DNA of 64,000 nucleotides from Sanderia malayensis (GCA_013076295.1 RQOL01000824.1:1426001-1490000), one strand, 5' to 3'; counted from the stretch's first letter, positions 14,001 through 25,595 are shown. A program made the numbers and translations. The notes: generated by a model not told the origin, from the letters alone.

Positions 14001-15753
14001 ATACAACAATGGAATAGGCATATGGCAATTCAAGTGCCACGCTAATTGTTGCGCCTAAACTATTGAGAGTGGCCGCTGACCAGATGAGCTCGCCCAAAAA
14101 GGCCGGCACGTACATCAGACCACCAATTCGCACGCCGTATCTGTCCTGGAATGGGTCGAGCATGGTGATGTAGTTGCGTTTTCGCATTATCTTAGCGAAG
14201 AGAAATCCACCTGAAAGACGAGAGATGGCTATGATCTAGCGTCACACTACACCCGGTCGCCACATTTAAATTTCCAGTAATTGTGTTATGGGGCAGTATA
14301 AGTTAGACAGGTCGCAATTTGTTTATCAAGCTAAAATGAGGAGGGGTATTCAAAGATAGTTGAACCCTTTCCAAGCTGATGTCACTTGTGTTGTAAATTA
14401 ATTATAGATTTCTTCGTTTAAAAATGTTGCAGTCGCCAAATTTAAGATTTCCGCTTCAAGAACTCAAGCTACAAAGAGCAGAGAGGTCTTATTCTGTTCA
14501 TAAACACCAACTGAGAGGGATATTAAGAAATATTGCACAGTGTCTGACAATTTTTAAAGCACGTCCAAGAAGGAAAGCTTATCTATCTATCCACTTGAGA
14601 TTTGTCGACGAGAAAATTTATCAACAAACCCCCTGGAGTTTCGCTATAGAGAGGGTTAAAATGAATGCAAATGATCGTATCACAAGGGTGTACTGCATGT
14701 AACATGGTAAAGTGGAACATATTGCAATCACATTGTATTTGTGTTTGTCTCATTCTGCTTACCTAAACAGAGGCTGAGCGAATATCCCCACGACGATTGC
14801 GCCCACGCAACGCCACTCGTATACACGACCTCCGCAGTGCCGTTTATATATCCACCCCCGACCCACGTTGCTAAAAACAAAAGACACATCAGTTAAATTG
14901 CACGCGACACTCCAAAAGAGGTATTATAATTGTACGTTAGTATTAATAAAAAGCATGATTATTCGTGAATATGATCGACTCCTAACATGGGTATTGGTAG
15001 AGGATCCAAGGTACTTGGTCCGGGTTTTACACTATGTCATTTCAATTTTTTCGGATACTTTTTGAGCAAGAAGGAAAGGCAAACAAAATTTTCCTGAACA
15101 CGAAGGAAAGGCAAATAGTAATCAATCCATAATCCATTCTCCATTTCATCGCAGAATGGATTATCGATTGCATGCAAAACATGGCCTTGTTATTGAGATG
15201 TCAATAGAACAATGTTTTCTCGAGAAAGTTCTGAATTTACTGAAACAGTTTCTAAATTAATTAACTTAAATGTCAATTATTAATATTGATAATGATATTG
15301 CATGCATGTAAAAATGAAATAAAGCAATAATCATGTTATCGATAATTAGCACTAGCAGTAATCAAATTTTTACAAAATAAGATTATATGAAATTGTAGCT
15401 ATTATTTCCTATTTGGAAATTTATTGTCACTCTTGCTGTGAAATATGCGAGCCGCAAAGAAACAATAGTACCCGGCTATGTTCATACCAAAACATTGAAT
15501 TCTTCAATCAAAGGCGTTAAAAAAGGCAATTTATGAAATGAATACCTGTCATTGTAAATGCACCAACAAACATTCCAATATTTCGTCCAGCTAGCATGAT
15601 TTCTTTGGTTTGGTCATGGTGTTCACCCTCCGGCTCGCCCTCTCTGGGAGCAGATTTCTTTCTGCCAGCCCATATTCCAAGAAATAAGATGAGCAGATAG
15701 AAGACAACGATACCACCAACTCCGATGTAGTTTATATCAGCCATTGTGGTCAA
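11042..15753 (-). CDS. SLC5A7: High-affinity choline transporter 1-like (SLC5A7), complete, 8 exons
   Basis: A sodium-coupled choline symporter of the plasma membrane; in cholinergic neurons it supplies choline for acetylcholine synthesis (family knowledge). Exons, all in phase: 15546-15753, 14763-14870, 13906-14210, 13417-13548, 13072-13225, 12490-12722, 11859-12108, 11042-11367, giving 571 residues against about 580 in vertebrate CHT1. Landmarks: [92 protein letters not shown], and [16 protein letters not shown] followed by SGEP. Two ATGs lie in frame at the start (MTTMADIN), so 15744 is an alternative start. The cytosolic tail is short and acidic. Introns carry two minisatellites. Confidence 0.93.
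12175..12418. repeat. 69-bp dimeric minisatellite in SLC5A7 intron
   Basis: About 3.3 copies of a roughly 69-bp unit made of two diverged halves, each starting CTGTTCTCTAA; one half continues CTGACTGCTTGCTCTGGG and the other GAGACTGTTGGTTTTGG. It lies wholly in the intron between exons 12490-12722 and 11859-12108. Confidence 0.8.
13593..13754. repeat. AATCATCG/AATCATAG short tandem repeat in SLC5A7 intron
   Basis: Roughly 17 imperfect 9- to 10-base units of the type GAATCATCG or GAATTATAG fill part of the intron between exons 13906-14210 and 13417-13548. Confidence 0.8.
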
Positions 15754-16431
15754 TCAGAAATGTTTTGTCTGCAGTATTTGTTGATCTAGAAACCGTGCTT
15801 TTCCTGTTTCTAGGACAAGAAAAGAATGTTGGTCAGGCTAAATAATGCTACACCCACAAGTCCTTTTTTCTCCCTGGTTGTATGACTTGTTGATCAGACT
15901 GTTACAGTTGGACACAAACGAGAATGACAGTGAAGTGCTGAAGATGTTCAGTTAATTAATTATCTGTCATGCCAGGCTATTGGTCCTTGCAATGCAACAG
16001 AATCAAAACAAAGTCAAAATTCACAATAAATTTCACCAAACCAGTGAACAAAGGACCCCAAACAATGTCATTTCACAGTTTCAACTCTGCTCTGACTTTG
16101 ACATACGCTCACAAAGATAAAAAACTTTGTTTACATTTGTATTTATGATTATCTCAGACTTTCTTGGTGAGTTGACTTTTAACAGAGCAAGTCCCAGTTT
16201 GAACCAAGCGTGAAAAACAGGGAAGAAATAGTATGAGGTTGAAATTTGAGATTGCCTGTCACCGTAACCAGGTCGAAATGCAGTCTTATCTCTCTTGGCT
16301 ACCAGCATTCACGAATTAACTGTTCGTGGGAGTAAAATAATAAATTTTATCTCTGCGAATTAGACTGCAAAATGTGACGTGCAGTGAAATTTGAGAAGGA
16401 GGAAACTTATGCCGACCGACACCAAAGGCTA
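15754..16431. other. Upstream flank of SLC5A7
   Basis: About 680 bases between the SLC5A7 start codon and the Tigger insertion. No coding segment recognised. The SLC5A7 promoter or a non-coding first exon should be here, but no core element stands out. Confidence 0.4.
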
Positions 16432-18630
16432 CAATCAACTTTGTCTAATTCGAACTCTATGGGGGAATCGAATTACAGAAAGTTCGAATTATACGACTTT
16501 TTTTTGTAAGTGCCATATTTTACCCCCAGTTACCCCCATATCTCCGTCTTATGACCATAAACTATATTTTTATGGCCAGTTTTGTAGACTAAAGGCATTT
16601 TAAAGAAGCAAAACGCAAAAGCAAAGCTCAAAAGAAGCAAAGTTTATTAATAATTATTATAATAGAAAACAAAAGTTATTTGGATTAAGTCACAACGTAG
16701 TTCAGGTTTGATTAAAATAGTCTGTGATGGTCCTCTGCTTTTTTCGGCACAAATATTCTTTCCTTGTCAAAAGATCAATTTTTTCAATTGTTTCTTGTAT
16801 TTCGGCTCCGTTGTGACAGACAAGGCTGAATTGCTGCAATGTTTCCAAAGCTTTATCAACTTCAATGCTGGTTGGGCATACCGGTGGATCATCTTCAAAT
16901 TCAATTTCATTTTCTGTTGCTTCGTCTTCTTCGACTGATGCTTCTTCTTTGATGGACGCCAAAATGTCTGCATCTGTCAGTTTGCCAGCATTTGTTGCTA
17001 AGCTTTCGTCAATCTCTAACAGAGCAGCGGCATTGAGATGCAATGGAACTTCTTCTGGAAGCTGAGCGCGAAGGCAGTCTATTGCGTCTTCAAGCTCCAT
17101 ATCATCTTCAGCAGTGAGATCTTTAAATGGATCGTCTTTGTCTTCAAGTGCTTCTTCTGCTGCTTGTTCTGATATACCGGCCTTTTTGAAACAACTTTTG
17201 ATGGTTTTCTCTGTTACTTCTGCCCAAGATAATCGTAGCAACTGCATGGCATCAAGAATTGATGTTTTCGGTATTCCTTTCTTTGCGTCAACGGCTCTGA
17301 CGATTCGCTGAATGATTTTCCTTCGATAGATGGCTTTGAGCGATCTTATGACTCCTTGGTCCATCGGCTGAGTATTCGACGTTGTATTTGGTGGAAGAAA
17401 TATCAACTCCACAGCTTTTAATCCTTCAATTCTTGGATGTGCCGGGCAATTGTCTACAATGAGGGCCACCTTACGTTGCTCTGCTGAAAACCTTTTGTCA
17501 AGTTCCTTAACCCACTCTTCAAAGAGAATCCCATTCATCCAGCTTTTGCTTTGCGATTTATAACGGCAAGGAAGGTTTTTTACACCTTTGAAGCATCTAG
17601 GATTTTTCGACTTGCCGATTACAAACATTGGTAATTTCTCACCAGTCGCACTTGCAGCCGCCATTCCAGTGAGTCTGACTTTGCTATGCTTTCCACCAGA
17701 GCACTTCTCTCCTTTCATGAATAGCGTTTTACTAGGCAAGCCTTGATAAAACAGGCCAAACTCATTAGCGTTGTAGATGTCTTTCAGTGAAAATCTTGAA
17801 AGTATTGTTGGTAGCAATGTTTCTTTCCAAGATCCTATCATTTCTGGTGTCACTGAATTAGATTCTCCACATACTTCTCTAAAAGTAACGCCGTAACGAG
17901 CTTTCCACGAGTGGAGCCAGCCATCAGATGCTTTAAAAGATTCAACGTTTAATTGCTTTGCGAAATCCAGAGCTTTTTCTTTTAATATCAGGCCATTTAT
18001 TCTAACGTTTTCTGACCGTTGGATAAGCAACCACTTGTAGCAAGCAATGTTGACTTCATCGTAAGTTCCTTGTTTTATTCTTTGCCTTTTTGTGCTTCCA
18101 GTACTCTTGAATGCTGCAATGATCTTTTCTTTGTTCTTTTTCCAAGTCGAAAGTGTATTTTTGGCAACATTAAAGTGTTTGGCAACGTCTTTATTTGACA
18201 TCCCTCTCTCAAGTTGCGTTAAGGCCTCATACTTGATATCCAATGTCTTTTCGCTGTGTTTTCGTTTTCTATTCCCCGCGCTTGCCATAATATAATGCAA
18301 CTGTTTCTTTCAGATCTTACAAGATCTATCTAAACTACACTTTAGCCCTAGCTACATATATACTGGAAACCTATCTAAAATTAGAGCTGATTGTGCGTAA
18401 AACTACACAGTTAAAAAGATGGGTTTTGCTTTTTACTGAGATTAACACAAAGTTCGAATTACAGAGGGTTTTTTTGACAGCACAAAAATAGATGGTCGAA
18501 TTACAAAAAGTTCGAATTACAGAGGTTCGAATTACTGAGGTTTTTTATTAGGGTTTGTTAGGAATTTTTCAAGGGACCACAGAATTTGGTTCGAATAAAA
18601 GTAAAAGTTCAAATTACACAGAGATGACTG
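16432..18630 (-). mobile_element. Full-length pogo/Tigger-type DNA transposon with TA target duplication
   Basis: The element runs from CAATCAACTTTGTCTAATTC at the left to a right end whose reverse complement starts CAGTCATCTCTGTGTAATTT. The ends are imperfect inverted repeats, and sub-terminal TTCGAATTAC motifs recur on both sides. TA dinucleotides flank it at 16430-16431 and 18631-18632, as expected for the Tc1/mariner/pogo group. Inside, one 532-codon transposase frame occupies the minus strand. Its length of about 2.2 kb fits an autonomous Tigger. Confidence 0.85.
16702..18300 (-). CDS. Tigger/pogo-like transposase (CENP-B HTH plus DDE_1), intact frame, first catalytic Asp replaced by Asn
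   Basis: Transposases of this family bind their terminal repeats through tandem HTH domains and cut with an RNase H-like DDD core. Visible in order: N-terminal HTH (SNKDVAKHFNVAKNTLSTWKK), second CENP-B type HTH (residues about 75-145, ending SWKARYGV), then DDE_1. The usual NADE(T/F)G block reads NANEFGLF, so the first Asp is Asn. The second (VDNCPAHP) and third (QPMDQG) Asp are present with 30 residues between, as in pogo-type cores. An acidic tail follows, and the C terminus QRTITDYF fits a PCNA-interacting PIP box. No stop or frameshift interrupts it. The start may be the ATG at 18288 (MASAGN) instead. Confidence 0.85.
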   Translation of the reverse strand: MHYIMASAGNRKRKHSEKTLDIKYEALTQLERGMSNKDVAKHFNVAKNTLSTWKKNKEKIIAAFKSTGSTKRQRIKQGTYDEVNIACYKWLLIQRSENVRINGLILKEKALDFAKQLNVESFKASDGWLHSWKARYGVTFREVCGESNSVTPEMIGSWKETLLPTILSRFSLKDIYNANEFGLFYQGLPSKTLFMKGEKCSGGKHSKVRLTGMAAASATGEKLPMFVIGKSKNPRCFKGVKNLPCRYKSQSKSWMNGILFEEWVKELDKRFSAEQRKVALIVDNCPAHPRIEGLKAVELIFLPPNTTSNTQPMDQGVIRSLKAIYRRKIIQRIVRAVDAKKGIPKTSILDAMQLLRLSWAEVTEKTIKSCFKKAGISEQAAEEALEDKDDPFKDLTAEDDMELEDAIDCLRAQLPEEVPLHLNAAALLEIDESLATNAGKLTDADILASIKEEASVEEDEATENEIEFEDDPPVCPTSIEVDKALETLQQFSLVCHNGAEIQETIEKIDLLTRKEYLCRKKQRTITDYFNQT

Positions 18631-19870
18631 TATTGCATTCTGCTCATTCATGTTGAAGTAAAATCTGGACTAGTACTAATCTTGGAATGTCGGAATGGGA
18701 ATGAAAATAAAATGTTGGAATTCCAGAAATCGTTAGTCTCGTTAGAAAATATGAAAAGCATGAAATCTCAAACCGCAAGAATTAATGCTTTCAAAGATAC
18801 CTCGTAAACCTTCCATAAACCTATAACATTCGTTTGAATTTCCAAAGCCGTCTGAAAGAGAGGCTGCCTGAAAGAGAGGCTGCCAGTTCAGTTGATATCG
18901 AGACACCCCCGGGGAAAGCTTTGCAACCAAGCCCTTTCAATTGCTAAAAACGCCCCACTTGTACAATTTTCACTGTTAATTGATAAACAAATGATGATAT
19001 TTTAATGTCTGTTTGAAAGACATTTGTGAGTTTATTGGGGGGGGGGGGGGCAGAACTCCCCAGTCTCGTTTTAGACGTGCCTGCTTTGATATTGACTTTT
19101 GTGTAGCATTCAATTTGAACACCCTGCCGTGTCTGTTTGGGATTAGACCATGGGATTTCTGAACAGAGCAGCAGTTTTATTGTGTATTATTTTGGTGGTC
19201 TAAAAAGATAAGGATTTCAGTTGTCAGGTCAAGCAATTTCTCTTTATCTATCTTGCAAACCAAAAACGATAAAATGAAAAAAGTTTGTTGATTATTTCCA
19301 CTTCGTGTCCACACAGCTGTTAATGAATTTGAGATAAGGGTCGTTGGTAACTCGCAAAAATAATTCATTTAACTTTGACCTTCTAATTGTAAAACACGGT
19401 ATATCCACGGTATTCCTGTTTATGCTATATGCAGTGAAATTCAAATACAACCATGCTCACAAATGGAGATATTTATATTCTGGAGTTCATGCACGCCATT
19501 TTTATAGGCAAATTCGGTCAGAATTGAAAATTGATTTGGCCACGTTTGAGTTCTATACTCAGCAACTGATCAAAGTTTTCTTCGTGCTTCTTTGAATTAT
19601 AAACTAGGAAAATGTAAACATAGCGTTGTGCAGATGTTAGAAGATATAAAATTACTGACAAAAGTATCCATAGCTAAGTATTGTTTGCCCTGTGTTAGCT
19701 TACTTCACGTGAAGATGCAACGAAATAGTATTTTTTTTGCCTGGTTGCATGTCGACATTTTTTCTATGATTAGCTGAGTGTTGAGAAAGAATTCGACAAT
19801 TGTACGATATTGAGTAATAAGATCGAAGTAAGATAATTAACAAAATGTTTCGAGCTTTGATCTTCATTAC

Positions 19871-19920
19871 GTTAAGATGTGATTAAAAGAACAATTTAAT
19901 CAATTTAATCACATCTTAAC
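19871..19920. repeat. Perfect 17-bp inverted repeat (hairpin)
   Basis: GTTAAGATGTGATTAAA at 19871-19887 is exactly reverse-complemented at 19904-19920, with a 16-base AT-rich loop. No target duplication is evident. It could be a tiny MITE remnant. Confidence 0.75.
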
Positions 19921-22900
19921 CAAAAGAGCAAAGTTCGAATGAAACGTTATTATTTATCGCTTTTCATCCATAGATGGTTGCAAAACGTAGAGAACTAATA
20001 CTACCAAAGGCACAACCCTTAAGAAATTTATAGTAGCTATTTAGGAACTTTCTTAGCTACAATTTGGTCAAAGGGGGTCAAAAATAAGGAGCATTTGAGA
20101 CTAGGCCATGTGTTAGGTTCCCTTGAAAAAGACACCATCTATTTTATAATACCAACTTTTGAAATTGCACGCAACAAATATTCTAAACTTATTTCTCCTT
20201 GACTTTCTCACGAAGAAGCTGACATAAAAACTGTTATAGTATGGTTAGTAATTTTACATAAGTGATTATTATATCAAAAGGAGGCCAATATATATATAGT
20301 AGAAACAGTAATGTTGTTGATCTTAATGACTGACTTCGCGTCACTTGGATTTTTATTTAGTGTTATTTCAAAGTTGGAATATGCAATTAACAACTCTAAT
20401 AACATAAGTTCATGGTCTTTCGGTATTAAATATTCATAAGTAAGTAATCGAATTATGTTCATGGTCTTGGTTTGAATGAATTCAGCTTTTTTTCAAGAAG
20501 AAAGAGCCTTATTTGGATCAAGTTAATAGGTGTGGTCATCCTAATTTTACATGGGGTTTTAAACATTTAAGACTGTTCTGGTTGAGTTTTGATGTTTGCC
20601 GCCCGTTTTAACCTCTGTGAAATGTATTTAGTCGAAGCCAACAAATCAATTTGTACTGGGAATAAAGTACGTTGGCAGGGAATTGCGAAATAATTCCAAA
20701 GAAAAGTTGCTTCCCATTGCTTCAATAGTACTTTTAGTCATCAGTGAAGTTGTGATGAATTGAAGAGATAAATTTCTAGATTGTAAACAGATTCGAAGAG
20801 TTAAAAAACCTCTTTGTTCGCATTTCGGTTGCACGAAGTAAACAAAACAACATGGATGAACGTTTACTTTTGTATACATACGTTTTGCCTATTGTCTTGA
20901 AGTTTTTTTGTGGGGTTTCGGAGCTTGAAATAAGACGAAGCAAGATTGAAGCTGTCCAATGTTTTGAGTGACAATTTTTGCGCCATCCTCCAAGCAGCTA
21001 CATACCTGAATTATTTCATGCAGCTGTTTTGAAGATGTTTAAATTGGAAATTTCCTAAAACTGCTGTTGTTAAACTGCTCTTTCAAGTTTCGTGAAACCA
21101 GTAGTTGTATTTTATGAATGGAATGATTGAATAAACGAATTGTTAGCTTAGCGTATGGTCAAATTAAAATACCATGTTTTTTGACAACATGAATGCAATT
21201 TCTTATAAGATTACTGTTATGAAAAGTCGCTAAGTAAACTAAAATTTACGAAAACAACTGTGGTAGATACACGCAAGGTTAGGTAATCGGAATTTTAGAT
21301 CGAATATATAGTCAGAGAAATGTTTAGTTCAATGTGAATGTTCCTGGACAATAATTGCTTGTTTCCAAGTTATGACAACTAAACTAAACAGAACTTTGCT
21401 CAGTTCAAGTTGTCAACATTTGCTTGGTTGGGGTTATGCATTTACACGTTTAGAATTGATAGCATATTTATCATACAAGATTTGGCAGGCAATATAGAAC
21501 AAGTTGGCTCTACTTCCATCCACAGAATAATACCCGCGGAAATATACTGCAGAAATCCAAAATAGAATTGCATTCCATAAACATTGACGCACATTATATT
21601 GTATATATTTCGAGGGACAACGATGGAAAACATGATAAGAGATAATAAATAAGCTTTATTATAAAAAGCTTGCAACATAAAAATGCAATGATATTGTTCT
21701 TACATTTAATTGGGGGCTTTACCCCAGCTTGCACCCCAGGAGAGCGTCGTGTGCAGTACTTGATATGATGTAGTTGAAGTGTGGCGACCAGATTTTCTTG
21801 CGAGGGTTCAAAAGTACTGCCCAACCCAAGGGCTGCAAGATGTCGTCTGCTTCCACTGACAGAAATTTGTTTTCTCTCCGCTTTCTATTTCAACTGTATT
21901 TGCATGTATATAGTTCTTTATCCAGCTGTTTGCAAGTGACAATAGATTTCCTTTTCTCTCTTATAGGCACTTGCGACAGATGGCCTGCGTGGCATTTGAA
22001 TTGGAAATCAGCGAACTTTACAAACGCAAAACAAAATCCCTTCTTGTTTGAACTACAATTTATATGCCATTAATGAGAACGAGAAGTCCTGTCTTTTGCG
22101 CAGAAAAGGTATTTAACAAGCAATTCTTGAATTCTAAAAAGTGAATTCTATGCAATTTAGTGTGATTTATTCAAACTGTTGGGTTGAATATTCTTGACAA
22201 ATTGGGTGATATGAATTTATGACATCTGCTTTTTTGTTGTCTGTCAATGCACTCTGGTGCAATGCGTCATTCTGTTGGTGCATTACAAATTGCAAAATTA
22301 CAAATTTCAAGAGAGAAGGTCATATAAAGCTACAAAAAATCAAGATTTTTGACTTTATAGTCGTTGATTGAATTGTTCACACGAGGGCGTTTCCCTTCCC
22401 CCGATTTCTATATCCAAACTCAGGCATAGATTGTCGCCTTGACGACTTAGCTGCGAATTTTGATTTGGCAATTTTGATTGGAGAGCCTCGATTACGTGAC
22501 GTTCACCGGTCTTATTTAACCTCTCCATTACGACCAGTGGTAGCAGTGCCAGTGGCTGCCACAATAACAGAGATATCAGTAGTAGCAACTATAACAGTAG
22601 TAGCAGTGACAGTGGTAGTAGCAATAGCCACAGCCAATTCGTTTATAGACGACTCTGTTTACAAAATCAATCAGGTAAAAATCTGTTTTTTATTTTCTTG
22701 CACATTGTGTATTTATACAAATCGTTTTCTCTAAAAGTGACGGCCATCTGGACACGACTATAACAGCAGATGACAACAGAAATGAATTATTTATCATGCT
22801 ACGGCAGTTTTATACAAGAGCTATGCATTACTTGACCTGAATGGCAGTTGGTGAGTTTTCTGTATTTAACTCATCGCGTTTTCTATGTGATTTACTCGGC

Positions 22901-23281
22901 AATTCACTTTCTATTGCGTTCTGTTGTCCACTCCATCAATGAAATTCGATCGGAACAATTCAGTTTTAAACGAAAATATTGCAGAGAGATAATTAGGATT
23001 GTGAATTGTGAAATGTGAAGCTGTGTGCAGAGGGGAAAGTTGTTGACAAGACGAATTAGTAGCTGCGTAATCTGAGTTTCTAAGGCACGAAATGCCAGTT
23101 CGTGTGGAGAAGTTGAGTTTCTCTATATATGAAGGAGTTTTTAAGAGTATCCCTGCACCAATAAGGTATATAACACAATGCTGCTGCTAATGTGAAGATG
23201 TATAGAATTTTAGGCAATAAAGGTACAGGTTTTGCGAGCTTTGAGGGAGATTATCTCCTCACATTTTCCCTCCTTCCTAAT

Positions 23282-23444
23282 ATTACTGATTACTGATTAC
23301 TGGTTATTGATTACCAACTATTGATTACTGATGACTGATTACTGATGACTGATTACTGATTACTGATCACTGATCACTGATTACCGATTACTGATTACTG
23401 ATTACTGATTACTGATCACTGATTACTGATTACTGATTACTGAT
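23282..23444. repeat. Heptanucleotide array (ATTACTG)n
   Basis: About 22 units of ATTACTG with variants ATCACTG, ATGACTG and ATTACCG in tandem. Intergenic, no coding potential. Confidence 0.85.
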
Positions 23445-23702
23445 GCCGTTCCAAATATCACACTTAAATATATCCATATGCATATCTCTGTATCTGCCAA
23501 CTCTTCTTTATTCCTCACGTATTGCAATGCTTTGCCCCTTGCCAATGGGGACAAGTACCCCGACATATACCCCATTCACTTGGAAATCATCCAGTTAAGT
23601 AAAAGAAAGTAAACTATGTTTTATAATAGTCATAAATTGAAACAGTTCAATCAGTTGCAGTTTTTTTACAAACTGGTTTTTCTCTTGCTCAAATTTTGCC
23701 AT

Positions 23703-23839
23703 AAGTAATGTCAAGGTCGCTAGATTCAAGGTTGGTGCTCGAGATATTTATGCTAGAGAGACCGGATAATTTTTGCTTCGTGCCGGAGCCTATGGTGAAC
23801 AGAAATATTGAAAGAAATTGGAACATTTTTAGAAAATGC
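23703..23839 (+). repeat. Dispersed repeat, copy 1 (left of fibrinogen-like sequence)
   Basis: About 140 bases beginning AAGTAATGTCAAGGTCGC align by eye, in the same orientation, with 26094-26236. Shared blocks include TAGATTCAAGG, TATGYTAGAGAGA, CGGATAA and TTTTTRGAAAATG. The two copies bracket the collagen/fibrinogen sequence. Confidence 0.55.
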
Positions 23840-24153
23840 AAAAGCTAAATGAATGTCTTTTCTTTCCTTCTGCCATCTTGATCATTGTAAAAATGAGGGA
23901 GAAGATGAAGGGGGGGGCGTTTTTGCAGTAATGCTAATACTCAGCCATGCGCATTGTTTTCATTTCAACACACCCTACCCCGAGCTGAAATGTTTTTCTG
24001 TTTACATGGAAAATTGATGAATCTGAACCCGTCCAGGCTGAAATGTCAACACGGGTTGAAAATGCCGAGTTGAGTTCAGCCCGTGTTGAGTTGAACTCGC
24101 CCTTTGTCATGTGAACAGTGAGACTTACAGAACATTCATACCAGCAATCCAGA

Positions 24154-24703
24154 ATGGTGAAAATGGATGAAACGATAAAGCAGGCCAACAAAACACCCCG
24201 CAGCAAGCAGCTCACAGAGCAGCTTGGAAACGTTGTTTATAACCTGGTGTAACCTAACCTGATTTTCATTGAGGAACGTCGAGAATGAAACATTGAACCA
24301 AATCAACTTGCTTAAATTGAAACAGAAGGAAGTGGAAAAGAAATTGGAATCAGCATTGAAAGAACCAAAATACAACATTATTACAATGGACAAGATCAAA
24401 GATGAACAAGCAATAAGAAAGAGAAGACATGTTTCAGGAAATGAGCAGTGGTATTTGCCTGAAGCTGTGAAGTTGCTTTTGTTGTTGAGGAGTGGAAAAT
24501 TGAATACCCATGAAATTAACAATAATATAAGCAAAGCTATTTTATGTTGCCCATGGAAGAAAGGAGAAAGAGGGCCAAGAGGTAAATCCGGACCACGTGG
24601 ACTGAGAGGGCTCAAGGGTGGCACGGGACCAGTTGGTCCAATGGGAAAAGCTGGACCAAGTGGACCTCAAGGAGTCCAAGGATTAATGTTCGGCGCAAAA
24701 TGA
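24154..24703 (+). pseudogene. Coiled-coil and collagen-like stalk of a fibrinogen-related protein, frame-disrupted
   Basis: Frame 2 from about 24263 encodes a Lys/Glu-rich, probably coiled-coil segment (LLKLKQKEVEKKLESALKE), a spacer, then 13 Gly-X-Y triplets from GERGPRGKSGPRG to GPSGPQGVQG, and stops (TGA) at 24701-24703. The matching fibrinogen domain starts in frame 1 across an ATGA overlap, so stalk and head are out of frame by one base. A further possible N-terminal piece (MVKMDETIKQANKTPRSK, 24154 on) is in frame 1 and stops at about 24250. No plausible intron joins these pieces. A processed or decayed copy is the simplest reading; a sequencing error or a true frameshift cannot be excluded. 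The stalk frame has no ATG near its beginning (first codon after the stop region is not ATG). Confidence 0.6.
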
Positions 24704-25326
24704 AGTCGGCTCTTCAAGTCAATCAACTGTTTAAAAGTGGACACCGTAAGAACGGAGTGTACTCGATTCGACCAGATGAAGGACAACCATTCAATGTATA
24801 TTGCGACATGGAAACAGATAACAAAGGATGGACTGTGATACAAAGACGGATAGATGGGTCTCAAAATTTCTATTTGAATTGGAATGACTATAAGGAAGGT
24901 TTTGGCGACTTGACACACGAATTCTGGCTTGGAAATGACAAGATTCATCGATTGACAAAACAAAAAAATACTATGATTCGGTTTGATCTTGAAGATACAC
25001 AAGGGAACAAGGCATTCGAAGAGTACAGTTCATTTTCTATTGATAACGAGGCTAGCAAATACAAAGTTCATGTTGCAGGTTACAACGGAACAGCCGGGAA
25101 CTCATTCCATGTTGATGGTCTAAAATTTTCAACGAAAGACGAAGACAATGATTCATATGATGGTAGTTGTGCTATTGCGTATTATGGAGCATGGTGGTAT
25201 GGCAGTTGCCATTCATCAAACTTGAATGGTAAATATTTGAATGGGAATCACAGATCATATGGTAATGGGATTAATTGGTACACATGGAAAGGTCATTATT
25301 ACTCTTTGAAAATGAAAATGAAATGA
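24700..25326 (+). CDS. Fibrinogen-related C-terminal domain (ficolin/tenascin-like head), 208 codons
   Basis: Fibrinogen-related domains bind sugars or acetylated ligands in innate recognition and adhesion (family knowledge). Visible marks: SGHRKNGVYSIRPDEGQPF, VYCDMETDNKGWTVIQRR, DGSQNFYLNWNDYKEGFGDL, EFWLGNDKIHRLT, the calcium-site region KDEDNDSYDGSCA, then AWWYGSCHSSNLNGKYLNG and the end INWYTWKGHYYSLKMKMK. The first domain Cys, normally just before the SGHxxxGVY block, is absent (the region reads SALQVNQLF). The domain is in one exon, unusual for the family, and is out of frame with the collagen stalk before it. It may be a retrocopy; alone it has no signal peptide. Confidence 0.7.
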   Translation: MKSALQVNQLFKSGHRKNGVYSIRPDEGQPFNVYCDMETDNKGWTVIQRRIDGSQNFYLNWNDYKEGFGDLTHEFWLGNDKIHRLTKQKNTMIRFDLEDTQGNKAFEEYSSFSIDNEASKYKVHVAGYNGTAGNSFHVDGLKFSTKDEDNDSYDGSCAIAYYGAWWYGSCHSSNLNGKYLNGNHRSYGNGINWYTWKGHYYSLKMKMK

Positions 25327-25595
25327 AAATGAAAATCAGATTGAAAACCTGAAATTTTTCAACTTATAAGTGAAGTTTCATACTTACTAAATTCCTAGAC
25401 ATTGTTTATTTGCGATATATCTTCAATTTTTTCCAGCATTTTCTTAAAGTTTTTGAAGTTATCAAATAGTTAATTTTATCAAAAAAAGCAAGAATGTGTT
25501 TAAATTCTCAACCATATCGTTTTAATTGATGGAAAATGTGCACAAAAGTACGTTAGTAAAAGGACATGCAATGCAAATTTACGTATGTGTTGGTA

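Larger units (their letters stand above)
18633..24153. other. Gene-poor region between Tigger element and collagen/fibrinogen sequence
   Basis: About 5.5 kb, AT-rich, with no recognisable exons. It contains a 14-base G run near 19040, a 17-bp perfect inverted repeat at 19871-19920, an AGTAGYA-rich low-complexity stretch at about 22540-22640, a heptanucleotide array at 23282-23444 and a dispersed repeat copy at 23703-23839. Reading frames here are short and have no family resemblance. Confidence 0.5.

Noticed and set aside
22465..22680. Val/Ala/Thr-rich or Ser-rich possible exon on the plus strand
   Set aside because: Both frames are products of an AGTAGYA-type low-complexity tract; no flanking exon or family match.
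24136..24624. 162-codon minus-strand frame with hydrophobic segments
   Set aside because: Antisense of the collagen triplets and coiled coil; the Pro/Leu pattern is the complement of Gly-X-Y codons.
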